DNA from: Serratia rhizosphaerae
Lineage (GTDB): Bacteria > Pseudomonadota > Gammaproteobacteria > Enterobacterales > Enterobacteriaceae
DNA length: 64,000 bases
Assembly: GCF_009817885.1 (NCBI RefSeq)
Contig: NZ_CP041764.1
Coordinates: 1,860,001 to 1,924,000, forward strand
Reading direction: 5' to 3'
This document shows, piece after piece, positions 1 to 7,126 of this stretch (position 1 is its first letter; each line of letters begins with the position of its first letter). The translations under genes were made by a program, and so were the position numbers. Under the pieces are notes generated by a model. The model had not been told where the DNA came from and searched no databases. It saw only the letters and a list, made by a program, of their open reading frames with translations.

Positions 1-412
1 CATGCCGCTCTTCAACCCGTAACACCATCCGCCGCCCCGGTCGATATTTCAGCAGCGACCAGCCTGTCGTCGCCTCGCCAGACAGCCGGCGACGCAATAC
101 CCGCCAGCCGCGGTGCAGCACCGGATCGAGCGCCATGCTGCCCATGATCGCTCCGGATCCCAATGCGAGCAGCGGCAGGCCGTAGCGTTCAGCACGCTGC
201 CTGAATTTATTCGCCTTCAGTGGATCGGCGTGGACATAGAGCCAGCCTCTGCCGAGGCCGTCGCCGAAGTCGCCCGAGATCTCTCCCCACACCGAGGTGC
301 CGGGCTTGACGCGCAGGTAATGGCAGCCGATGGGCTGCCCGGCCATCTGGGTTAACGCCTGGTCGCTCAACGCGCGCCGGATAGCCTGCGGATCCGCCAG
401 ATTAATCATCAT
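1..412 (-). CDS. APH-like phosphotransferase, partial (C-terminus outside window)
   Basis: This open frame starts at ATG 412 and runs 137 codons off the left edge. The start overlaps the stop of the ABC exporter gene (TATGATGATTAA), so it is the next gene of the same coupled operon. The visible N-terminal part has a beta-strand-rich kinase-like lobe, with a YRPGRRMVLRVEER-type stretch near residues 123-135 reminiscent of the aminoglycoside phosphotransferase/choline kinase fold. The catalytic loop would lie outside the window and cannot be checked. Its position behind an exporter and three glycosyltransferases suggests a sugar or lipid-head-group kinase rather than antibiotic resistance; that is inference. 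Without the catalytic half the family call is tentative. Confidence 0.5.
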   Translation of the reverse strand, partial: MMINLADPQAIRRALSDQALTQMAGQPIGCHYLRVKPGTSVWGEISGDFGDGLGRGWLYVHADPLKANKFRQRAERYGLPLLALGSGAIMGSMALDPVLHRGWRVLRRRLSGEATTGWSLLKYRPGRRMVLRVEERH

Positions 413-2234
413 ATTTCCCCTCCGTGCTGCGAGTGGCTGGGGCGCGCTCTGCCCCCCAGCGAGCAAAACGACCATCCCCCGCCAGCAAGGCGTCCCGCGG
501 CCCGGACTCAACCACCCTGCCGTCCTCCAGCCAGATGATGCGCTCACAGCGCATCGCGACGTCAAAGTCATGGGTGATCACCAGCGTGGTTCTGGCGCGA
601 ATCAAACGGTCAAGACTATTCAGCACCGCCTGCGCCGCCCGGCTGTCCAGCCCGGACGTCACCTCATCCAGCACCACCACCGCCGCATCGCGCAACAGCG
701 CCCGGGCAATGGCAATACGCTGACGCTGGCCGCCGGACAACGTCTCGCCGCGCTCCCCTAGCACCGTATCAAAACCGGCCGGCAGCACCTGAATAAAGGC
801 CAGGGCGTCAGCCTGCCGGGCGGCGGCGACAATCGCCGTCTCATCCGCGGCCAAATTGCCCATGCGGATGTTGTCGCGAATACTCATGGCGAACAGCACC
901 GGCTCCTGATGCACCACCGCCACCTGCGCACGCAGGGAGGCCAGCGTCAGGCTGCGCAACGGCCGCCCGTCAAGGCGCACTTCACCCCGGGCAGGATCCT
1001 GCAGGCGCATCACCAGCGCCGCCAGACTGGACTTCCCGGCTCCGGATGCGCCGACCAGCGCGACGTGCTCGCCGGCCCGAATATGCAGCTCAACACCCTT
1101 CAACACCGGCGCACCGCCGTAGTCTGACCAGACACGGTCAAAATGCAGTTCGCCGCGCACCGGTTCGGAACAGGGCCGCGCATCGGCAGCGTTGCTGATC
1201 GCAGGCTGCTGCCGCAACACCTGCATCACCCGCTCGCCCGAGGCGGCGGCGCGTGCGATCCTGCCGCTATATTTCGCCACGTCACGCAACGGTTTCATGG
1301 TGGTTTTCATGTATGTCAGAAACAGCACCAAATCGCCTGGCGTCATCTCGCTGCGCAGCACCTGCAGCCCGCCGAAAAACAGCACCGTCCCTACGGCGAG
1401 GGCCACCAGCACATCGGTGGCGCGCTCCAGCGCCGCGGCCAGCCGCCGCGCCCGCACGCCTTCAGTCAGCGATTTTTGATTAGCGCCGGCAAAACGCCGG
1501 CTGAGCGCCGACTCCAGGCCATAAGCCTGCACCACCGCAATCGCCCCCAGCGTTTCATGCGCCAGCGAAGCCAGCGCCCCCTCCTGCTTACGGGTTTTCC
1601 GCGCTGCGGCGGTGATTTTCGGGGCGGAATAGCGGGTGGCGAGCACAAACGCCGCAGCACAGCCCAAGACACACAGCGTCAGCGGCGGGTTGAGCCACAG
1701 CATCACGCCGCTCATGGCCACCAGGGTCAGCATGTTGCCCATCAGCGGCAGACCGGCGGTGACCGCCACCTCCTGCAGACGGCCGATATCCGCCACCAGC
1801 CGCTGCACCAGATCGCCCTGCGGCGTAGTGCGGTGATACTGTACGCTCAGACGCTGCACGTGCTGATACAGATCGGCGCGCAGCCGGGTGGCGATGCGGC
1901 TGCCGGTCAGCGCAAAGGCCAGCGTGGTCAGAAAGCTCGCCATCGCGCGCAACATCGCCAGCGCCAGCGCACAGCCGCCGCAGACAAGCAGCAGCCACAG
2001 CGTCGCCGGCGCCAGATCGCCGTCCAGACGAGCGCCCAGCGAAACCGACAGCGCATCAATCACATATTTCACCGGCCACGGCTCGGCAACGCGCAGCACT
2101 ACCTCCGTCAACATCGCCAGTACGCCGCCGGCGGCAAGCTTCTTCTGCTGGCGCAGGTAAGGCAGCATATGGCGCACCATCCGTCCGAGCGACGAAGCGG
2201 ATGCGTGCGCCCCAGGCCCTGTCGCTGACGTCAT
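402..2234 (-). CDS. ABC exporter, fused permease-ATPase (MsbA-like half transporter)
   Basis: A 610-residue protein with an N-terminal six-helix type-I exporter membrane domain (roughly residues 30-320) followed by a nucleotide-binding domain. The NBD shows Walker A GASGAGKSS near residue 395, a Q-loop (VVHQEP), signature LSGGQRQR near residue 500, Walker B VVVLDE and the switch histidine in LVITHD. The combination is diagnostic of a homodimeric lipid, glycan or drug exporter. The start overlaps the upstream glycosyltransferase stop by 4 bp (ATGA), and its own stop overlaps the APH-like gene, which indicates translational coupling. Given its neighbours, the likely cargo is a glycosylated lipid or small glycan made by the operon. 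The substrate cannot be read from the sequence. Confidence 0.88.
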   Translation of the reverse strand: MTSATGPGAHASASSLGRMVRHMLPYLRQQKKLAAGGVLAMLTEVVLRVAEPWPVKYVIDALSVSLGARLDGDLAPATLWLLLVCGGCALALAMLRAMASFLTTLAFALTGSRIATRLRADLYQHVQRLSVQYHRTTPQGDLVQRLVADIGRLQEVAVTAGLPLMGNMLTLVAMSGVMLWLNPPLTLCVLGCAAAFVLATRYSAPKITAAARKTRKQEGALASLAHETLGAIAVVQAYGLESALSRRFAGANQKSLTEGVRARRLAAALERATDVLVALAVGTVLFFGGLQVLRSEMTPGDLVLFLTYMKTTMKPLRDVAKYSGRIARAAASGERVMQVLRQQPAISNAADARPCSEPVRGELHFDRVWSDYGGAPVLKGVELHIRAGEHVALVGASGAGKSSLAALVMRLQDPARGEVRLDGRPLRSLTLASLRAQVAVVHQEPVLFAMSIRDNIRMGNLAADETAIVAAARQADALAFIQVLPAGFDTVLGERGETLSGGQRQRIAIARALLRDAAVVVLDEVTSGLDSRAAQAVLNSLDRLIRARTTLVITHDFDVAMRCERIIWLEDGRVVESGPRDALLAGDGRFARWGAERAPATRSTEGKYDD

Positions 2235-3379
2235 CGCCGTCCTCCTGGCGTCACGCCGACCGCCATCGCCTGCAGCATACGCGCCGTCACCCGCTGCCAG
2301 CTTTGACCCAGCGCCCAGCGGCGCGCCGCCTGCCCCAACCGTTCGCGCAACGCCGGGTCATCCGCCAATGCCAGCAGGTGGCGCGTGAGCGCCTGGCTGT
2401 CGCCCGGGGTAAACATCAGCGCCGTTTCACCGTGCAGCAGAATATCCGCCAGTTGCCCGTGCGCGCCCGCCACGATCGGCAGCCCGGCGGCGGCATATTC
2501 AAACACCTTGAGCGGGGAGAAATAGGGCTCCGCCTCGGCGGTATAGGGCGCGACCGCAATGTCCATCCGCTGCAACAGTGCAGGAATAGACTCCGGTGTC
2601 ACCGCGCCGGTAAATTCAACCTGCAGCGCCAGCCTGGCGGCCAGGCTACGGAGACTCTCGGCCTGCGGACCGTCACCGACGACGCACAGCCGCCATGCAG
2701 GCCGCCCCGCCTGCGCAGCGGCCTGCAGCAGCACCTCCACCCCGTGCCAGGGCTTCAGCGTGCCGACAAAGCCGATGATCAGCGGTTCCGCCGCATCGCG
2801 CCGCGGCTGCGGCACGATGCGTTCGGTATTGACGCCGTTGGGCAACATCAACACCCTGGCGGCCGGCGCATGGCGCAGCACCCAGTCGGCGACGGCGGAA
2901 GAAACCGCCACCACTACGCTGGCTGCCCGCGCCGCCGCCTGCAGTGTCGCCAGCGCCCGATCGTGGTAGATCAGGCTACGGTATTTACGCTGCTCCTCCA
3001 GCAGCGGCGCATTTACCTCCAGCGCGCAGGGAATGCCAAGCTCGCTGGCCGTCAGCATCACGTCGGCGCTGAATAACGAATAACGTTCAATCACCCGCTC
3101 CGGACGCTGAACGGCAATTGCATCCGCCATCCGACGGCCGGCATGCCATACCGCCTCCTCGCGTTCGCGAGGCGTCTGCGCACCCGGCGGCAGCGGGAAC
3201 ACCTCAACCGGCAGATCCGCCAGATCGGCGGGTGCCGCATCGCCGCGCCGCAGACATAACACATTAACCTGATGCCCGGCGCGGCGCAGGGCGCGGATGA
3301 CCTCCTGCACATGCACGCTGGCTCCCTTGGTGCCGAACAGCGCAATGCCGGGATCCGCACACACATAGGCAATCCTCAT
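2231..3379 (-). CDS. GT4-family glycosyltransferase
   Basis: A 382-residue GT-B glycosyltransferase. The chosen start, ATG 3379, gives MRIAYVCADPG and overlaps the stop of the upstream glycosyltransferase by 4 bp; the open frame extends further upstream but only into that gene. The N-terminal domain has the KGASVHVQE loop typical of GT4 enzymes. The C-terminal Rossmann domain carries IGFVGTLKPWHGVEVLL and the donor-binding EX7E-like segment SPLKVFEYAAAGLPIVA. It presumably transfers a nucleotide-activated sugar in the cytoplasm to an intermediate that the following ABC exporter moves. Donor and acceptor are unknown. Confidence 0.85.
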   Translation of the reverse strand: MRIAYVCADPGIALFGTKGASVHVQEVIRALRRAGHQVNVLCLRRGDAAPADLADLPVEVFPLPPGAQTPREREEAVWHAGRRMADAIAVQRPERVIERYSLFSADVMLTASELGIPCALEVNAPLLEEQRKYRSLIYHDRALATLQAAARAASVVVAVSSAVADWVLRHAPAARVLMLPNGVNTERIVPQPRRDAAEPLIIGFVGTLKPWHGVEVLLQAAAQAGRPAWRLCVVGDGPQAESLRSLAARLALQVEFTGAVTPESIPALLQRMDIAVAPYTAEAEPYFSPLKVFEYAAAGLPIVAGAHGQLADILLHGETALMFTPGDSQALTRHLLALADDPALRERLGQAARRWALGQSWQRVTARMLQAMAVGVTPGGRR

Positions 3380-4614
3380 CGGTGCGCCCCCCCGGCGGGC
3401 GACGGCTCCGCCTGCGCCTGCGCCAGCAGCTGCGCCTGCACGGCGGCGTCGAAGTTGCGCTCGATCAGACTGCGGCCGGCATCGGCCAGGCGGCAACTCA
3501 ACGCCCGATCCCGAGCCAGCCGCAGCATCGCCTCCGCCAGTGCCTCTGCATCATGCTGCCGCACCAGCAAGCCGGTGTCCTCATGGCGGATCGCTTCGGG
3601 AATGCCGGTCACATCCGTCGCGATGCAGGGAAGACCCAGCGCCATCGCCTCCAGCAACACCGTCGGCAATCCGTCCGCATTGCCGTCTTCAGCCACCACG
3701 CAGGGCGCGGTAAACGCCGTCGCCTGCCGCAACAGCGGGATCACCAGCTCCTGTGGCAACGCGCCGCGCAGCGCCACTTGCTGCGCCAGGCCGAGACGCA
3801 TAATCTGCGCCTGCAGCCGAGCCTGCTCCACGCCGCTGCCGATAATATCCACTTGAAAGCTGACACCCCGATCGCGCAACAGTCCGGCGGCGTCAATCAG
3901 GGTGGCGAAACCTTTTTTGGCCACCAAACGCCCTACGGCGATAAAACGCGGCGACGCATCCGGCAGAGCGCAAGGTGGCTGGAAAGTAAAAGTTTTTAGA
4001 TCCAGCCCGTTGTAGATACGCCGGATCCGAAAACCGCCGTGCGGATCCGCGGCGCCCAGGCGCGTTTCCAGCCAGCGGGCATTGTAATCACTGATGGCGA
4101 CCACATGGTGTGCCTGGGAAAACAGCTGCCGCAAATGTGTGTGAGACACCGAGTGATGGAACAGATCTTTAGCATGGGCGGTCACCGAGAACGGCACCTC
4201 CGCCAAGCGTGCCGCTAGCGCCGCCGTATCGGCGGACACCGTAGCGAAATGCGCATGCAGATGGTCGATTTTGTGCGCCCGCACCTGGCATGCAATTGCG
4301 CAGGCCTGCGCCGCCACCTCCATTGGCTGGCTGAATAAAACGGGCAGCAATGAAGTCAGCGCGGGCAGCAACGGCTGCGCCTGGCGCAGCAGCGCCCACA
4401 ACGCATCCGCCGTTTGCGGCCGTATCGGATAACACACCGGCGCTTTGACTCTCCGCACCGCGCCATGAATCAACGTCTCATCAGGCGTGCGCAGGGAAAA
4501 GATTTCCAGCGCTTCTCCCGCCGCTTCACGCGCCAGAATTTCCGTCGAGATAAAGGTTTCAGACAGCTTGGGATAGGTTTTCAGCACATATCCTGTGCGC
4601 GATGTCCGTTGCAT
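3376..4614 (-). CDS. GT4-family glycosyltransferase, second of the cluster
   Basis: A 412-residue GT-B enzyme. The N-terminus YVLKTYPKLSETFI is the pattern of exopolysaccharide glycosyltransferases of the WcaL/EpsF type. The HLHAHFATVSADTA stretch and the C-terminal IAVGRLVAKKGFATLI and PTVLLEAMALGLPCIATDVTG segments are GT4 donor-domain landmarks, including the EX7E motif. The ATG at 4614 lies 56 bp inside the upstream gene; a GTG at 4587 is an alternative, so the exact start is uncertain. It is coupled to the next glycosyltransferase by an ATGA overlap. The sugar specificity cannot be inferred. Confidence 0.85.
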   Translation of the reverse strand: MQRTSRTGYVLKTYPKLSETFISTEILAREAAGEALEIFSLRTPDETLIHGAVRRVKAPVCYPIRPQTADALWALLRQAQPLLPALTSLLPVLFSQPMEVAAQACAIACQVRAHKIDHLHAHFATVSADTAALAARLAEVPFSVTAHAKDLFHHSVSHTHLRQLFSQAHHVVAISDYNARWLETRLGAADPHGGFRIRRIYNGLDLKTFTFQPPCALPDASPRFIAVGRLVAKKGFATLIDAAGLLRDRGVSFQVDIIGSGVEQARLQAQIMRLGLAQQVALRGALPQELVIPLLRQATAFTAPCVVAEDGNADGLPTVLLEAMALGLPCIATDVTGIPEAIRHEDTGLLVRQHDAEALAEAMLRLARDRALSCRLADAGRSLIERNFDAAVQAQLLAQAQAEPSPAGGAHR

Positions 4615-5779
4615 CAGCAGTTCCTTCCTTGGTGGTTAATAATGAGCTGGCCAGAGCCGGCACATGCTGCAGGCCATCCAGATCTATCCTGCTCCGTACA
4701 ACGCGCCGTGCGCTGCACCGCTCCAGCCAGTCGCCGACGAACGCCGGCGAGATCTGCTCAATCGGGCATATATCAATCAGGCCGCATTCTGCCAGCACCT
4801 GAGCCCGGATTTGCTGCTCGAGGCGCGGCGAACGGCGCGGCACCACCAGCGTCGGCGTATCGGTCGCCAACGCTTCGCACAGCGTGTTGTACCCTCCCAT
4901 GGTCAGCAAACCGGCAGCGTAGGCGATACGGGTGGCCGCATGTTCGATAAACGATGTCACGCTGATGGCCGGCGAAGAGACCATCAGGCGTAGGGCTGCA
5001 ACGTCTTCTGCCGCCATATCAGGGCCGGTGCAGACAAGATGCTGATACCCCGTCGGCACCCTGGCCCTGACGGCGGCCTGAGCGACGGGAAAACCGTCCG
5101 ACCCCGCGCCGACAAAGGTCAGAAACTGCCGTCCCCACTGATTTTTCGTCGCGGAGTCAGGTTCGCCCAGCGTACGCCGCCCTTTGGCGAGGTAACCGGT
5201 GAAATCGCTTATCGCGCGTAACTCTTCGGGCAGCTCGCCGGAATCAAACGGGGAATGAATGCGCGGATCGCTATAAATCCAGATCCGATGATAATATTCT
5301 CTGACCGCCTGATGACTGCCGCTGGCATACCATTGGGCCAACGCGGTTTCCGGCGCGTCCAGTATATCCCGCAGGCCAAGCACCAGCCGGGTTGTCGTCA
5401 ATGTCTTTAATGCCGGCAACAGCTCACCCTGTAAACCTGCAGGATGTTTATCAACAATTAAAATATCCGGTTCAAACGCCTCCAGTGCGGAAGCGATAAT
5501 TTTGGCGCGCAGCGCCGCCAATTCTTCCAGCGGCATCACTAATTGACGTGAATGGTAACTACCACCGAGTTTTTCATAACCGGGCAGCACCAGGAGATCC
5601 CAATGATCCGGCCGGCTCAGACGGCCTGCGTGGTGGTTGCCTGAGATCAATAATCCGGTCACCGACCTGGACAAGCCGCGGCTCAGGCTGTATGAAAGCG
5701 CCAGGTTTCGCCGTAAATGTCCCAGGCCGACAGCATCATGCGAATACAGCACAATTCTAATAGGTTTACCGCATTCCAT
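4559..5779 (-). CDS. COG4671-type (GT28/MurG-like) glycosyltransferase, first gene of the cluster
   Basis: A 406-residue protein opening with RIVLYSHDAVGLGHLRRNLAL, the hallmark of the COG4671 family of predicted glycosyltransferases related to MurG and GT28. The C-terminal half has MGGYNTLCEALATDTPTLVVPR, the donor-nucleotide segment, followed by RLEQQIRAQVLAECGL. The start ATG at 5779 is preceded by an AAAGGTG Shine-Dalgarno 5-6 bases upstream. It is the first gene of the operon; upstream lie 347 AT-rich bases that should hold the promoter. Members of this family are often found beside GT4 enzymes and ABC exporters, but I know of no assigned product. Confidence 0.82.
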   Translation of the reverse strand: MECGKPIRIVLYSHDAVGLGHLRRNLALSYSLSRGLSRSVTGLLISGNHHAGRLSRPDHWDLLVLPGYEKLGGSYHSRQLVMPLEELAALRAKIIASALEAFEPDILIVDKHPAGLQGELLPALKTLTTTRLVLGLRDILDAPETALAQWYASGSHQAVREYYHRIWIYSDPRIHSPFDSGELPEELRAISDFTGYLAKGRRTLGEPDSATKNQWGRQFLTFVGAGSDGFPVAQAAVRARVPTGYQHLVCTGPDMAAEDVAALRLMVSSPAISVTSFIEHAATRIAYAAGLLTMGGYNTLCEALATDTPTLVVPRRSPRLEQQIRAQVLAECGLIDICPIEQISPAFVGDWLERCSARRVVRSRIDLDGLQHVPALASSLLTTKEGTADATDIAHRICAENLSQAV

Positions 5780-6126
5780 ACGTCACCTTTATTATTTTTC
5801 AGCCTAATTTTTATTTACTCACTCAGCTAACGCCGCCAGAGTCAGGAATGAAAAATCAGTAAATGTTGTTTGTAAATAAACATATAACCATCGAATGTTA
5901 AGTCATTATATATTGCAAAAAATAAAATGAATTTGGGAATAAGCCGAATTATTCGCAGATAATAAAAAACAAACGGAATTAATACAGAAAAATTCGGGAG
6001 GATACTTAGCACAGCGAGAAATATGAGAAATAACCTGAAGAAATAAATAAATTTTGAGGATGTAATAACGGAAAAAACAGCGCTACGAACGAAAAAATAT
6101 TGAATTCTGTTCGCAGCGCGTCTGTC
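5780..6126. other. AT-rich intergenic region: glycosyltransferase operon promoter and yigM terminator
   Basis: No credible gene is visible in these 347 bases. The base composition is far more AT-rich than the flanking genes. The left part should contain the promoter of the leftward glycosyltransferase operon; several TATAAT-like words occur, so no single one can be chosen. The right end holds the yigM terminator. Confidence 0.6.
6071..6119 (-). terminator. Rho-independent terminator of yigM
   Basis: On the minus strand an 11-bp stem with one mismatch (GCGCTGCGAAC at 6119-6109, GTTCGTAGCGC at 6090-6080) is followed by TGTTTTTTCC. It begins 8 bases after the yigM stop codon. Confidence 0.75.
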
Positions 6127-6987
6127 TTAAAGTACTTCTTTCACCGCCACCCAGCGCCGGTGCACCCACAGCGAGGCGCAAATCACCGCGCCGCCGATAA
6201 TAAAGCTCGGCCAGTGCGGCTGCTGCTGCCAGATAGCCAGGTTAACCAGCAGCCCGGCCGGCACATGCATATTGTTCATAATGCCGAGGGTACCGGCATC
6301 CACCTGCGTCGCGCCATAGTTCCACATAAAATAGCCCAGCCCCGACGCCACCACGCCCAGCCAGACCAGAATGCCCCACTGCAGACCGGTGGTCGGCAAC
6401 TGTTGCGGGTTACCCCACAGCAGCCAGGCCGTGACGGCCACCACCAGCGCCCCCAGATAAAACCAGGAAAACGCGGTATGCTGCGGCAGCGGATGCACTT
6501 CCATCAGACGCTTATAGCCGACAATACCGATGGCGAAGCTGATATTGGCCGCCTGCACCAGCAGCAGCCCCAGCCAGAAGTGCTCGCTCAGTTGGTGATA
6601 GCGGATAATCGCCGCCCCCAGCACCGCCAGCAGGGCGCTGAACATATAGCCCCAGCGCAGACGCCGGCGGCTGAGCACATCGTAGATCAGTGTGATATAC
6701 AGCGGCGTCAGCACGGTAAACAGCAGGAACTCCGGCACAGTCAGATACAAAAAGGCGCGGAAGCTGAACAGGTACATGATGCCCAGCTGGCAAGCCCCCA
6801 CCAGCATATATAGCAGGATCACCCGCCCCTTGATGTTGCGCCAGCGCAGAAACGGCAGGAATACCACGGCCGCCAGGCCGATACGAATCAGCACCGAAAA
6901 CCAACTGTCCACCTGACCTGCGAGATATTCGCCAATCAGGCTAAAAGAGAATGCCCATAAAATGGTAGTAATAACCAGCAGTAGCAC
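6127..6987 (-). CDS. yigM: Biotin transporter YigM (EamA/DMT family)
   Basis: A 286-residue, roughly ten-helix membrane protein of the drug/metabolite transporter superfamily. From memory it matches E. coli YigM closely along its length: ITTILWAFSFS at the start, TPLYITLIYD in the middle, and WNYGATQVDAGTLGIMNNMH with LLVNLAIWQQQPHWPSF near the end. YigM is the high-affinity biotin uptake protein of enterobacteria. The start is GTG at 6987, chosen because the N-terminus then aligns with E. coli YigM. Usually yigM sits next to yigL; here yigL is about 49 kb away and yigM abuts the histidine decarboxylase island, so synteny is broken on one side. Confidence 0.9.
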   Translation of the reverse strand: MLLLVITTILWAFSFSLIGEYLAGQVDSWFSVLIRIGLAAVVFLPFLRWRNIKGRVILLYMLVGACQLGIMYLFSFRAFLYLTVPEFLLFTVLTPLYITLIYDVLSRRRLRWGYMFSALLAVLGAAIIRYHQLSEHFWLGLLLVQAANISFAIGIVGYKRLMEVHPLPQHTAFSWFYLGALVVAVTAWLLWGNPQQLPTTGLQWGILVWLGVVASGLGYFMWNYGATQVDAGTLGIMNNMHVPAGLLVNLAIWQQQPHWPSFIIGGAVICASLWVHRRWVAVKEVL

Positions 6988-7126
6988 GTCAAATCGATCC
7001 TAAAACAAGAAGGAGAAAGGCAATTGTAACGAAAAGCGGAAAGCAACGCGCCACAAGATAGGTTTACAGGAGAACAAAAAGAAGACACTCATCACCATTA
7101 TTAAACCGACCTCTCCCCTCCTTCGC

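Noticed and set aside
1..412. Aminoglycoside resistance gene
   Set aside because: Only a general kinase-fold resemblance is visible, and its coupling to glycosyltransferases and an exporter points to biosynthesis.
5800..5850. JUMPstart/ops-like element before the glycosyltransferase operon
   Set aside because: The minus strand reads GGCGGCGTTAGC, not the ops GGCGGTAGC; insertion of extra bases breaks the match.
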